DNA from: Symbiodinium natans
Lineage: Eukaryota; Sar; Dinophyceae; Suessiales; Symbiodiniaceae
NCBI GenBank assembly: GCA_905221605.1
Contig: CAJNDS010000845.1
Coordinates: 1 to 59,806 of the forward strand
Direction: 5' to 3'
Length of the DNA stretch: 59,806 nt
This document shows, piece after piece, positions 41,861 to 53,621 of this stretch. The position numbers and the translations under genes are program-made. The notes beneath the pieces were generated by a model. It searched no databases and was not told the DNA's origin. It saw nothing but the letters and a program-made list of their open reading frames with translations. The stretch's first letter is position 1; the number at the start of each line of letters is the position of its first letter.

Positions 41861-42290
41861 CCTGCGTGCGGGGTGGGGGGGTTGGGGGTGAGGGGCCATT
41901 TTTCGGGCCAGCCATGCAGGTCGAGGGCCATGGGTCCATGAGAAGCATGGCGGGGTGCGTCGGGGGCTTGGGCAAGGGAGGGAGTATGCGGAGCGGAGAA
42001 GCCACCTGCTTGGGCCGTGGACCATAATGAATGGGGAGCCATGGGGCCATGGGTCATGAGGGGCCTGGGTGCGTGAGGGGGAAGGGGTGGGAGCTGGGTC
42101 CATGAGGGGTAGGTCAAGGGGATGGAGAGTGGGAGCATGGGCCAGAGGGGAGTAGGCGGAGCTAGAAGGGCGGAGGGCGGAGGGGGCGGAGCGGGCAAGC
42201 GGGCGGAGGGCCCGGGCATGCACTGGGGCCCTTTAAAGTCAGCTGAGAAGCCACATCCATGGGCCGTGGACCATGAGCCACCGCTTTTTT
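41861..42290. repeat. Inverted segment of the C-rich satellite
   Basis: The sequence switches to the reverse complement of the array: GAAGCATGGCGGGGTGCGT, GGACCATAATGAATGGGG and GTCAGCTGAGAAGCCACATC are complements of modules at about 36.0, 36.8 and 36.55 kb. The C-rich strand resumes after 42290. Confidence 0.88.
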
Positions 42291-43480
42291 TGTCAAAGCT
42301 GAGTTTTAAGGGCTCCAGCGCGTGCCTGCGCCCCCTCGCCCCCCACACCCCCCACCCCCGTCCCCACCTACCCCCCGCCCACCCACTGCCTGCGCCCCCT
42401 CCACTTTCCCCGCCCGCCTGGCCCCGTGGCTCCACCCCCACCCCCCCGCCCCCACCCACCCCCTCACCCCGCTCCCACCCACCCCCCACCCGCCCAAGCC
42501 CCGCCCAAGGGGGGTTCCCGCCCAACCCACGACCCAGCATCCCGCCCCCCACCACCACACCTCCCCGCCAACACTACTGTGCACGCCCCCCCTTACCGCC
42601 CCCAGACGTTCCCCCCCCGCCCCGACCCCGTCCCCACCTACTCACTCCTCCCACCCTGCCCATTCCCCGCCCCCAACCCCCCCCCCCACCCGCCCAGCCT
42701 CCCCTACCCCCAGCCCCCCCCACCACCCCCCACCCCGTCCCACCTACCCCCCCCCCAACCTCCCGCACCAGTCCCAGCCCCCCCCTTCGTCAAAGCTAAG
42801 GGCTCCTCGCTTTCCCCGCTGCCCCGCCCCAGTCCCAGCCCCGCCCCCCTTCGTCAAAGCTGAGTTTTATGGATGTGGCTTCTCAGCTGACTTTAAAGGG
42901 CCCCAGTGCATGCCCGGGCCCCCCCCCCCCTCCACCCACCCCCCCTTCCATGCCCTTGAACCTAGCTGAGTCTTAAGTGCTCCACCGAGCCCCCCCCCTG
43001 AGCTTTAAGGGCAATGCACCCCCGCCAACCCCCCCCCAGCCCCCCCTCCCTAAACCCAAACCCTAAACCTCAAACCCTAAACCCCTCTACCCAGCCCCCC
43101 CCCCCCCCCCCTCCACGCACCCCCCCTTCCATGCCCTTGAACCTAAGCTGAGCCACCGCCCAAGTCCCAGCCCCCCCCTGAGTTTTCGCCCCCTCCCCCC
43201 CCACCCCCCCCAACCCCCTCCCCACCTCCTCCCCACCCGCCCAAGTCCCGCCCACCCCCCCACCCGCCCAGCCTCCCCTACCCCCGCCCACCCCGTCCCC
43301 ACCACCCCCCCCCCCCCTAACCCCAACCCCGTCCCACCTCCCTCCCGCCCCCAGGTGGCCGCCCCGCGCAGCCTTGGTGCCCCCCCGCCCCCCCACCCCC
43401 ACCCCGTCCCTACCTACCCCCCCAACCTCCCGCCCCACTCCCAGCCCCGCCCCCCTATCCCACTGAGTCCGCGGCCATTT
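42291..43480. repeat. Diverged C-rich low-complexity flank
   Basis: CCCCCACCCCG and CGTCAAAGCTGAGTTTTA-type words, with GCTGACTTTAAAGGGCCCC once more at 42885-42905. A degenerate CCCTAAA run lies at 43048-43084. No gene. Confidence 0.7.
43048..43084. repeat. Degenerate telomere-type run
   Basis: CCCTAAACCCAAACCCTAAA-like, in the C-rich flank; the only telomere-type run here with no exon candidate nearby. Confidence 0.7.
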
Positions 43481-43589
43481 GTCCACCATGGTCTTGTCCA
43501 CGCGAAAGACATGTTTGCATTGGCATTCACACAACACACTGCAAAACATCAAGCCCCTCTCTCGTGACCCCACCTCAAGTTTTAATCTT

Positions 43590-44170
43590 AAGGGGGGGGT
43601 GATGGTTTGGAGCTTGGGAGGTTTGGGGTCGGCGGCACTGGCGGTAGCCATTAAATCGGGCAGCGCGAGGTCCCCAAAGGACCGAGCAAATGCGGACCTT
43701 TTAGCCCGGGTCGTCCCGGGAATAGCCTTGCTGGCCTCTGGCCTTCTGCGAAGCAGAATTAGGCCGGACGCCAGTGCCGCCGACCCCCGCGTGCCGCCGG
43801 TGAACGGTTTTTTTTTCGTGGTTTTTTGCGTCGCCACGGAGGCCCCCAGAGGGCGCGCATCATGAGCATCAGCGGGTCCAGCCCGGGACCCCCAGGCGCG
43901 CATCAGGAGCATCAGCGGCTCCCGGGGCGGGACCCCGGGGGCGCATCAGGAGCATGACGCCCCCCAAAGGGCGGGCATAAGCGATGTGTCTAAGGTCGGG
44001 GCTAGGAAAAAGGGAGTTTAGGGGCCTTATAAAGTGCTGAGAAACGTTAAGGGAGTCTAGGAGCCTCAAACGCTTAGAGATTTGAAGGGAGTTTAGGGGC
44101 CTGAAAATGCTTAGAAACTTAACGCTTAGAGATTTTAAGGGAGTTTAGGGGCCTCAAAATGGTTTTAGAA
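43590..44170. repeat. Dispersed repeat, copy B, with tandem GGGAGTTTAGGGGCCT tail
   Basis: The core at 43660-44030 shares ordered blocks with copy A at 3885-4205. The tail (44017-44165) holds three units of AAGGGAGTTTAGGGGCCT-x-GCTTAGA. Copy A also runs into AGAGAATTTAGGG and GGAGCCTCCAAGC, so the tail seems to belong to the element. Confidence 0.65.
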
Positions 44171-44233
44171 ACTGCTCGCCCCGCGCTTCTGCCTGCGCTG
44201 CCCGCCCATGGGCGCAGCCCCTTAAATAAGATT

Positions 44234-44322
44234 GGGTTTAGGGTTTAGGGGTTTAGGGGCTGAGGGGCTGAGGGGTTTAGGCTTCGGGGTTTAGGGGTTT
44301 AGGGGTTTAGGGGTTTAGGGTT
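44234..44322. repeat. Telomere-type array (TTTAGGG/TTTAGGGG on plus)
   Basis: About 12 units, many TTTAGGGG. No exon identified beside it. Confidence 0.92.
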
Positions 44323-44628
44323 GGAAGTAACCACCTATCGGGGACTCAGGGTTCCTAGCACGTCAGGTGAGGCTTGTGGCTGCTCCATACATCTTTTCTG
44401 TCGGCGTGGGCGGGCATGAGGAACAAGATGACTATGGATACCTACAGGTTCAGGGTTGTCAGCTTCGTAGTCACGACTGCCCCACCGTCAACTCTGTCTA
44501 CCGCTGAACCTCGAAAAAGTTCGCACATGTCTCCCAAAAAAAAAAGACCAGGCGTGGACAACTTTCTTGTCAAACAGCCTCCGAGGCTTGGCCTAACGCC
44601 CAAATCATCCCAAATTAGAGTCCAAATT

Positions 44629-44655
44629 AGGGTTTAGGGTTTAGGGTTCAGGGTT
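44629..44655. repeat. Telomere-type array (TTTAGGG on plus)
   Basis: Four units; the minus-sense CCCTGAACCC supplies the TGA of the exon at 44648-44763. Confidence 0.9.
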
Positions 44656-47374
44656 CCTCAAAAACTCTTAACAAACAAATTCCGCGAAGATGCATCTCCT
44701 CAACTTCTTCCCGCTCTTCCCCTCTCGCAGCCATCACAGGATCCAGAGCGGCCAACTGCACGCCTGGAGGGATCTACCGCTTTCTGGAACTATGCCCGGG
44801 ACGCCTGGGGAATGTCTGGATATTGCATTCGACAGACCAACAGCAGAACGTTCCACATCGAGTGTAATTGCAACTAACACGCAATAACCCAGCAAAAATC
44901 ATGCGCTTCTGTTGCCGAGATGCTCGACTGTGTTCGCTGTTTTTTCGCGACGTGCTCTACGCACTCCAAGTCAATGGGCTCTCGCTGGGTGAAGGCCTGC
45001 GGCAACAAACTCGGAGCAATGCGAAACCTCTTATATGATTGAAACATAACCGGCAGCAGCTTGCCACTCAAGGGATCTCAAGGGCAGCGAGCACGGGATC
45101 TTTTGTGCAATTGCGGCCTCAAGCTGTCCCATCTCTTCCGCGTGCAGCCTGCGTGCCAGCTCCTGGAGAACGTCAATGGGTGGGCCTCAAGTAGAACATG
45201 TTGCAGTGCGTCGGCCTCATCTTCGTGAATCTGCTGCCAGATGGCGGCCATCAGAAATAGATGGCAAACCCACGCGCAGAATGCGGTTTGTAGGTAAGCT
45301 GGTCAGCCATGTAGCGTTTGTGCGCACCGCAAAGTACGATGTGTTGTGTGTAGCGACGTGCTACTGGTGGCTGAAGATAGCTTTCTCCACAGGTCTTCCG
45401 GGAAGCGTCGTCGAGGTCTAAGGTTAGCTTATTTAAGGGTTTCATTCTGGTGGCATTGCGAGATGTTGAGTCTCAAGTCTCCCTACGGGGAAGGCTGTAA
45501 GTTGAAAAGCCCATGGTCTTCCATGCTTGGACCGTCACGGCTGTGGGACTGTTCGATACTGTTCGTCTGCTCCGCTCGAAAGGGCCACAGCACGTGGGGC
45601 AGCATGTTTTCTTCTTCCAGGGTCAATTGACATCACGCCGACGCGGCTACGCTGGCTACGCACCTATCATCACAGAACGAGCGTAACCAGCAAAGCACCT
45701 TCTCGCAGCGGCTGATAGATCGCCGTCCACACATGCCCGACAAACACAAGGATCATGCGAAACAACAACCTGTGAATCCTGGGAGGCGCGCTTCGATTAC
45801 CGGCACCCACGCTGCTGTACTTGCGCACCCCGCGCCGCCTGCAACTCTTCTTTTGGCATGCCCTGGGGTCTGGGAAGCCTTCATTGCGGGATCCCAGGCG
45901 CCGGACTCTTTCTTGGCACTCATGACGTCCAGGGCTTGCTGGAATTGGTCAAACAAATCTGGGATGTCACTGGGAGGTGGAGCACTGCACAGCAGAGATG
46001 CAGCAATATTCGAACTTGAAGGCCCTGGGTTCTAAGGGACTTCAGGGACTTCTAAGTGCCAAGCAGAATTGAGCAACCTCGGACTCGGCCACGGCAAGCT
46101 CACCTGACAGAGCTTACTGGAGGCAAGTGGCCTACATGGGCCTACATTGAAGCCCACCAGCCCGCCTGCCATGATCTTTGCGCAAATCTCCACGGCGGCA
46201 TGAAGCAACTCACCATGACGGTTCCCAGAAAGTGGCCTGCAGGCTCGCCAAGCTGGCATGTGACTCGCAGCCGACATGGACATGCAGGGTTTAGGGTTTA
46301 GGGTTGCACATCCCTCTTGGAAAAGCATTGCCAGGAGCCAGACAGGCAATGTGGGTTCACGAAGGCCAGGGAGCACCTCTATACGATTTTGCATAAACAA
46401 AACATGCTGAGCTGGCAAGTGAGATGCTGTGGCCATCCTTTCCCTCAGCCGCTGCACTCCTTTGCCCAGAGGTGTTGACCGTCGTCTGGTGAAAGCTCTA
46501 GCCTAAGCATGTGATGCGAGGTGTATCTGCTCCATCCGAAACCTGAGAGGCAAGACTCTGCCGCCTCTCACAGCTCGTCAACAGCCGGCCCCTCAAGGAG
46601 AGAGCCTCCCAAATGAGCTACTGCCTACACAGAACACATCTTCCAGGTTGCCCCTCACGCAAGTTGCAGGGCACCCCAATAAGGGTTCGCAAAAGTGCTG
46701 GAGGGCGCTCGCATGGCTCCAGGGCCTCAGCGCATGCTTCAGAAACTTCTGCTGCGGCTTTCAGATGCTTTCAACTTCTTCCATGTTTCAAAGTTACAAA
46801 AAGCAATAAACGCTACTCGTGGCGTTTCGCGGCATGCGCAGTGGCATTTTGTCGGGCTGCTAGAAGAATGGGTGCTTTTGTCTTCTGCTTGTAAGGCACC
46901 AGGTACGTTTGCCTTTTGGGATGGTGTCACTTGCATCTCGCTCGCGCTGAGTGGCGTTTCGCAACCCCAGAGTGCTTAAGCCTGTGACCACACATGCAGC
47001 ACCAAGGTCCCCAGACAGCTCAGGAACCAAGTCCTGCGGTTCAGGAGCAAGTGGCATGCAGGTGCTCTGCATTTGAACATCTTCCACTCAAGCTCCTTCT
47101 CTGGGCACAAGTCCACATCCAGAGCCAGAACTGCCTCCACGCCTAGCCCCCCAGTGCTTGTCAGGACCTTGGCAACGAACTCAACAAAAGCTGGAATCGC
47201 TGTGGTCAAGCCGCTTGGGGGCAAATGCCCCACAATTGCCCTATTGCAACATGGTCCGAGTTCGTGTTCTTTCCACGCCTCGGACACGATCTCCGCCAAT
47301 GCTACTGCCACCTGCGTCCGAGCTTGCGCTAGGCCCTCCAGGCGGTCCTCAGAGTGACAGGTGTGGGCTTCCAT
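44648..47374 (-). CDS. Hypothetical gene or genes, several minus-strand exons
   Basis: Segments with coding texture, in sense order: about 47350-47075 (LAQARTQVAVALAEIVSEAW, then FVEFVAKVLTSTGGLGVEAV and CPEKELEWKMF); 46457-46153 (ATASHLPAQHVLFMQNRIEV, then HAAVEICAKIMAGGLVGFN, followed by a GT); about 46013-45870 (PPPSDIPDLFDQFQQALDVM); about 45185-45060 (PIDVLQELARRLHAEEMGQL, then EAAIAQKIPC); 45071-44874 (FQSYKRFRIAPSLLPQAFTQ); and 44763-44648 (AARGEEREEVEEMHLRGICL, with TGA inside a telomere array). No known domain, and exon junctions were not resolved. The 46457-46153 frame reads straight through a 21 bp telomere-type run. Confidence 0.4.
46285..46305. repeat. Telomere-type run inside an open frame
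   Basis: Three TTTAGGG units on plus, read through in frame on minus (as TLNPKP) or lying just after a GT (GGGAT/GTGCAACCC). Confidence 0.85.
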
Positions 47375-47660
47375 GATCGGTGTATATCGGTGTTATGTCT
47401 TGTCCTATTGGTTCCCTGCATGAATGTGCCCATTCCTGGACGGAGACACTTGTCATGTCGTCCAGGAAGCTTCTCCCTGGCCAACATGATCAGAAGATGC
47501 GTGCTCTTCCGTCAGGCCGCACGCCATGGTGCTACACCTTTCACACACCTCCAGAAGGAACCAGTGGCTGCAACAATGGGTGCTGCCTGGCACAGACTCT
47601 GCAACTTTCACCTATACTCTTGAAAAATGTGAGAACAAGCAGCAGCAAATTAGACATAGG

Positions 47661-47683
47661 AACCCTAAACCCTAAACCCTAAG
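47661..47683. repeat. Telomere-type array (CCCTAAA on plus)
   Basis: Three units about 15 bases after the exon at 47690-47765 in minus sense. Confidence 0.9.
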
Positions 47684-47689
47684 AGAAAA

Positions 47690-47765
47690 TGACGCTCCCT
47701 TGCCAGGGCGGCTGGAGATCTTGTCGCGAAGGCGCAGGCCCAGAGAGGAGGACCAGGTGTAAAGG
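47690..47765 (-). CDS. Small orphan exon
   Basis: Minus segment TWSSSLGLRLRDKISSRPGK with coding texture, running into a telomere-type array that contributes an in-frame TAG. Too short for a family call. From 47800 to 50560 only weak overlapping frames and a TA run (about 47825-47860) are seen. Confidence 0.4.
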
Positions 47766-50569
47766 CCCGTGCCAAACACCTTAGGGGTTATTTAGGGGGC
47801 TACTTGCGTACATAAGGACTATATAAGGCATATATATATATATGGGTTATATACGGGAATAAGATTAAGGGTCCCTTCAACCCTTTACACCCAGCTCTGC
47901 AGAAGAAACAGTCAAAGCGCGAGGTTCAAAGCTGGGCCCTGGCCAACGAGCAGCCGCTGCAGAAGGAAGGCCACATCGTCCAGAGAGGGCACGATGAGCA
48001 ATAGGGACTGTGGCGCAAGGATTCAGAGGGCGGGATTCTGCGGGCGAGCGCATGCTGGTTTTCCTCGCCTCTGTGGGCCTTAGCCTCAAAGAGGCCGCGC
48101 ACATCAAAGCACCTAATGCTCAGCACACCACAACTGCCATTCAGCACCGACACGCGCGGTACGTGCGTTCATCATTCGATTCGATGGCGAGCCACGCTCA
48201 TGAGCGTCAGTCGTGGCGCGCGTTTGCTCTTTGTGTCTCGAGCTCTTAGTACCTGTGCCCTCCTTTCTATTCAACTCATTTGAACACACCCGCGCTTGTG
48301 TACAACTTTCAGATTTGCTTTGGATGGGCCCGCCGCTAATCATGGGTGGCACATGGGCCACCAGAGCAGTGAGGGGCATCTTGGCGTCCACCTTCGGCGT
48401 GCGGTACTGGTGTCTTTCATGCTTCTGAAACACATGCAATCACTCGTTCCAGCAAGGCAACAACTCAACTGTTTGATGGGCTCCTTATGAGCACTCGAAG
48501 CAAGCTACAACTGGTAGGATGACGTCCCTAAGCTTCCTTCCATGGCCTCCAGTGGAAGCAATGTTGAAAAATGAGTGCCTCAAGCGGCAACGTTCTGAGT
48601 CTGACTGAAGGCATGCCAGCCCATGATTTTGCCAGGGTCCAAGCACACTGTTTCGCGATAGCACCCGCCCTCTTCTGACAAAGCTGACCTTTGTGCACCG
48701 CCATTTGGCACTGAGCAGCTGTTTGGCAAAGTGGTCGAGGCTTACCTTCAAACACATGACACAGCAAGCTGCCACTTTGTTGACCTTGTGCCAGAGGGGA
48801 GGCTGCAGTTGGATCAAGCACAGGGTGTGCATGTTGAATCATCCTGACACCGCTCCATGGCCAGTTGCTTCCATGAGCTGGACAATCGGCAGGTGCATCA
48901 TGCTCACTTCGTGCTAGATGTTTCTAAGTCCCAGGTGCTCGGTCCTCAGGGCAGCAAACCTTTCCATGGGTTGGGGGGGGGGGATTGTGCAGAACGCAGT
49001 TGGTCTGGATGCTTCTTTGGCTGGGCATCTGCCGGACCCAGCTATGTCTGTGCCAAAAGAGGAACTGAGTCCGACTGCAGCCTCCAGCTGCACCAGCATG
49101 CGCCAGCACATTCGTGTGCTGCAGGTGCTGGAGCAGCAGTTGCCCAGGGCGTTAGGGGAACAACGGGGTTTGCAGTCGGGCCCGCTGAGCTCTCCATCGC
49201 TTTCTCCAAGCTGCCTGCCTTGGCGTTTGGTTCGGGCTTTGGGTTGGAGTGATTTTGACGGCTCCTGCACTTGCCTCGGCCATTTTGACAGCTCCCTGAG
49301 CGAGAAAGCATCGGAGCGCGTACTGGATTGCAGGAGCGTGGGCCGTTTTTCGTCTGACACTCGCTACCGAAACCTGTGGTTCTTGAAGTGCGCGGACTTC
49401 TTGGCCTGAGTAGGCATGGAGGTTTCAGCCTAGGACCTTGGAAGGCTCACCTCCTTGGCCTGATGCAGGGCTAAGCGGGGCCATCCCCGCTAGAGTTGCA
49501 ACTCAATTTCTCCTTGAGGAAGGTCCAATGCAAGGACTGAATTTTTTCTCACCTGGCGCCGGCGGGAGGGGGGGGGGGGGCTGCAGTTGGTCACATCCTA
49601 CATGGCAATGTCAAAAGTAGGGTTATGCACCCTGACAAGATCCAGCGACCAAGCCAAGATAACTTTATCACTAGGCACCACTGACAGTACTGAATCTCAG
49701 AGCATGACTCCCGCAAAGCCTGAGCGCACCCCAAGTGGCGGGCGGTTGTCATGTCCCGAAACCGGACTCTGCTTTGGGGTTTCAGCAACATCTGTGGCTT
49801 CGCGCGTCGCGTGAGCTGCTGCGATGCAAAGCCTGTAGCATGCTTCAGGTCAGGGCAAAGATGTTTTGAGAAGCAGACTCAGAATCCCTTGCCTGTGGTG
49901 AGGGATCTGCAACGCCAAGCACTTGCTCGCCAATGCGCAGACCCTGAACCAGATCGCCGAAGGCTAAGACCTTGCACAGCACTTCAGAGCGCATGCCCAG
50001 CAAAGCCAATGTGGCGGCGAGGAAGTTGGGGAGGTTGTGTTTCATAGTATGTCATGCTGAGAGCACCAGAAACGATGACATGAGCCTCTCACCCAAAACG
50101 GATAGGTTGGGCCTCCATTGATTGGGGAGGGCTGAGGTGCCCCCTCCACACCATCTACGATCCCTCGATATATCCGCCCTCAGGTGCAGAGACCCTTCGT
50201 GACTCAGAAGAAACTGCAATCAAGAACTGGGGCAAGTCCCTGAAGAGCTACCTTTGGCTAGGTGTCACACAACGGCCACACAAACATTACGAAAGCAAAG
50301 GCAAGTCCAGATGCAGATTAACAGCATATCCATGACATGTGTCTACGTGGCACAGCATGTCAGAACTATGATGCTAGCAATGTTGGGTTTAAGACGATGT
50401 GAAAGGTACAACCTACTCTTGGTGTGTGTGTGTGTGTGCGCTGAAAGCTTGTGTTGGCTGGTGTGCCTCGGTGTTGGTGTCAGTGTTGCAACCATGGCAG
50501 AATAAAAAAACTGGTGCAGTGGGCTCTTCACAGTGGAATACACGCCGAGCAGTCTCACATTCATGTTTT

Positions 50570-50854
50570 TCAGGGGAAGTGGCTGTAAACTTCAATACTA
50601 ACTCCAGCGAGATACACACGCCTCATAAGCAACCCCATGGTTGAATCCTTGAAGTGGTGGTGGTACAAACTTGGAATTGGAAGTTTTGGGTTGGACGTCA
50701 TGTCGATCAAGACTTTGGGTCCTTCACAAACAATATAAGCTGATCGATGGAGGACGGCAACCATCTCACGTATCAGAGTGTCAGAAAACCTTTGAAAAAA
50801 TGCTTTTGATGCGCAAATCGTTTGGGGGAGCGGCTTCACATCCGCGTCGTTCAA
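50570..50854 (-). CDS. Possible exon, faintly cyclic-nucleotide-binding-like
   Basis: Minus frame containing FFQRFSDTLIREMVAVLHRS and AYIVCEG. The pattern (helix, then Y-x-x-x-E-G) is reminiscent of the start of a CNBD in a channel C-linker, but the phosphate-binding cassette is not seen in this window. Weak evidence. Confidence 0.22.
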   Translation of the reverse strand: MNDADVKPLPQTICASKAFFQRFSDTLIREMVAVLHRSAYIVCEGPKVLIDMTSNPKLPIPSLYHHHFKDSTMGLLMRRVYLAGVSIEVYSHFP

Positions 50855-51322
50855 GTGGTTCTTCCCGATTTTGGACCCCAGGTGCTGACTGATTGCGACA
50901 CTATGGCAACTGCAACAATCCTTGAAGACCTGTACACTGATGCCATAGGGACATTATTGGGCTACCTCTTGGCCCTGGCCCTTTCACGGCTAAGCAGCTT
51001 GGAGGCAGCTATGAACAATAAGAAACCATCACCATGTAGACTTTATTGCGAGGCTTTTTGGCACACGTGTAGCTGCGAAATTTTACATCAAGTCTCTATC
51101 TCAATGAAAATGCCGAAAGATTATCTGGGCCCAAACGTGCAGCCACATCACTGATTCTGGACAAGATCAACAATCGGTCGGCCTTCCCAACAAAGAATGT
51201 CCCCGGGACAAAAGTCGCGGCGTCTGACCTTTGTTTGTGGTTCGGGCGCATGGCTTCCTTCTTGATCCCTCATGCACAGCCTCTGCCCTGGACCCTAATA
51301 TGGCCTAATGATGCAATATCTA

Positions 51323-51350
51323 TCCTAAACCCTAAACCCTAAACCCTAAA
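51323..51350. repeat. Telomere-type array (CCCTAAA on plus)
   Basis: Four units; directly follows the minus-strand frame ending near 51355. Confidence 0.92.
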
Positions 51351-51354
51351 GATA

Positions 51355-51981
51355 TGAAGAGGCATCTTCCAGGTTTCGGAATCTGGGTGAAGGGCTGGTC
51401 TGCTTTGGGCACAATCAGAGCACGCTGGCAAAGAAGAACCTTAGACTCCAAAGGCAAGCACTTCGTCGGGCCAAGTTTGCCAAGTCCAGGGAATGTCTCA
51501 AGCATCACCATGGCCCTCCATGGCCCGAGCATCTGTAGGAGTTAGTGCAGCCGCCTGCTTTGGAGAGCGAGCCCTCAGACTCGACTTGCAACATGTACAG
51601 CCTGCGCGAGCCTGCACACGTACCAACACATCCTCCGGCGCAGGGCTTTGCCGCAGCACTCGGACCTGGAGAGTGACGGCTCTTGGCGGCGAGGCAATGC
51701 GCAGGGCTTGGCATGCAACCTGAACTGTTCTGCTGAGGCTCCGTGGAGGCGCGCGGTGGGGAGCCCCGTGTCACTTGCACGGCACGCTCTTCCGAAGCCA
51801 TTGCCCCCAGCCTGGCTTGCCTGGCATCAGACCGGACATGTATAGGGGAGGTTTCACTGGAAGGCAATGGAAGACGTGCTCGGGCGCTGGACTGTACTGG
51901 CTTTTTGTTCAACTCGCTAAGTGTCGTGAGCCACCGCGAACCCTGGGTCGACTTCTGAAAGCGCTCGCCAGAGGTGGACAT
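51355..51981 (-). CDS. Hypothetical exon(s), Ser/Arg-rich
   Basis: Two minus frames overlap slightly: 51981-51505 (GERFQKSTQGSRWLTTLSEL, then QARLGAMASEERAVQVTRGS) and 51532-51355 (TFPGLGKLGPTKCLPLESKV, then ALIVPKADQPFTQIPKPGR). The second ends where the telomere array begins. Composition suggests a disordered region. No domain recognised. Confidence 0.33.
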
Positions 51982-52311
51982 CTTTGACTTCGCCGCTCAG
52001 GTGACCTCAAACAAGTTGAGAACAGACAAGCAAGCATCACAGCAAATCAATGCGACCTGGGCGCGAAAGACTCGTTTGAAGCCTGCAGGCAGGAGGGACT
52101 CATCCGCAACCAGTTCGCCGCTTGACTCTTTGCCGGGGCTGCAAAGTAGCTCCAGCCTTGAGACGCGAAGAGCGAATACTTAGGAGGGGGCGATTAAGCC
52201 ATCCCCATAATTGTCACCCTAATGTTTCCCCTGCTATCATAGCTTTAAGTGCGGCAATGCAACAACGTGAAACAACGCCCAATGTTAGTAAGCCACTGGA
52301 CGACTAATGGA

Positions 52312-53098
52312 CTAAAATAGCAGACGAGACATGGTTCTGAGTGCTGACAGACACCTTGCTACCGGACTGCACACATAGCCCAGGTCAGAGTACATGGCGT
52401 TCACGAATGTACGATTTGACGGGTCGTCGAAGTAGGCTTCATTTTCCACCCATATAAGTGGCTTGTTGCGCTCGATGGTCTGACGCGCTCCGCGCACCAC
52501 ATGCAACTCCATGAACTCCACATCAATCTTCATTAAACTGACACGCCTGTCAAACTTGTAGTGGTCCAAAGGGCGGACTGTCAGTGTCTCCTGACGTGCT
52601 TCATATCGCAGATTGGCTTCGGCAGCTGCCTTTTCTGGCCCGTATTGGTCAAGAACTCGTATAGCGGATGGGAAATTGAAGTGGGTGAGGTCGGGCACAA
52701 AGGCGGTAACCTCTTCTTCCTTCGTTCCCAGAGCCACGTTGTAGGTATAAACATTGCTCAAGCCGTTCAGAGCGACCTCAGCCGTACTGTCCGGGAAAGC
52801 GGCGCATTAGAGATTCTCGTGCCATGCCCTCACCATTGCCAACCCTTTCTGTGCAGTCGAGACAACAGGCAGCTTCACAAGATCCCATATGCGAACCCTG
52901 TAACCTGAGCCATCCTTTAACTCTCCTTTGAACGTGAACCACCGACAGTCTCTTGCTGATTCTTCCAGGACTCGTTTGCATTCAAGTGCTGGAACACCTT
53001 CCGAAAAGGTTCAAAGGCGTGCACCTGCCCATCGGGGCCCACGCGCTCAGCTAACGGCACTGTGAAGCCACCAACATTGGCGCCTCGGTGTTGACTGC
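52312..53098 (-). CDS. FkbM-family methyltransferase, two exons
   Basis: Exon 1 (about 53098-52974) has SAM-binding motif I (GANVGGFTVPLAERVG) and the acidic loop VHAFEPFRKVFQHLNAN. Exon 2 (52776-52312) continues VALNGLSNVYTYNVALGT and contains the FkbM hallmark MKIDVEFMELHVVRGA and IWVENEAYF, ending YSDLGYVCSPVARC and a stop after LLF. Phase-0 junction: GCAAAC, then a GA donor (52973), to GAG, then GTCGCT (52776), a 197 bp GA-AG intron. FkbM enzymes O-methylate small molecules or sugars using S-adenosylmethionine. The N-terminus is upstream. No secretion signal is seen. Confidence 0.8.
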
Positions 53099-53597
53099 GT
53101 GACCAAGACATTTTACATTGAAGCTTTGCGGTGGCTCTTTGCGATGGCCAGTCTCAATTGCGAAGGCCCGCTTGGATAATTTCATGGAAAACGTGTGTGA
53201 AAGGATGTGTCACGGTCCCAGACCACAAAAACTCTGAGCTCATGCCAGACAACCTGCACCGCGTAGCTGACCAAAGTTACACAGCCCCAATCGTACATCG
53301 AAACGCAGGGTTCGGGATTGAATGCCGCACCCACAGCAATTCCATTGCAAAGGGGTTAGGGTCGCGTCTCGCTCGACTAGTGACACGAGTGCAAGGTGTG
53401 CCTTGATTCGCATTGCTTGAGTGACACAGTGAATGATAACGAATAAATATACTGTGCGTCCAGACAGTTGACCGCATGTATGAGCATTCGACTAAGGCAG
53501 GCGCCAACATCAATGACGATATCTCCGGCCTGGTGGCGGATGAGTTACTTAGGCATTGCTTGTGCGCATGTGTCTGGGCATGTTGTTTTGTTGGGCA

Positions 53598-53621
53598 GGG
53601 GGGGGGGGGGGGGGGGGGGGG
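53598..53621. repeat. G homopolymer (about 24 G)
   Basis: Uninterrupted G run in a gene-free stretch (53100-54580). The length is unreliable in most sequencing chemistries. Confidence 0.8.

Noticed and set aside
35235-42800. Very long Pro/His/Ala-rich open frames (up to 700 codons) on plus and Gly/Trp-rich ones on minus
   Set aside because: All six frames stay open because the satellite is C-rich and stop-poor. Repeats are not frame-preserving and no domain is present.
43070-43912. 280-codon minus frame
   Set aside because: Half is Gly/Trp repeat from C-rich DNA and the rest lies in the dispersed repeat.
48485-49409. Overlapping frames of 100-163 codons on both strands
   Set aside because: Texture is ambiguous between strands, with no domain and no consistent splice edges; a plus segment near 48700-48830 (LFGKVVEAYLQTHD) is protein-like but unsupported.
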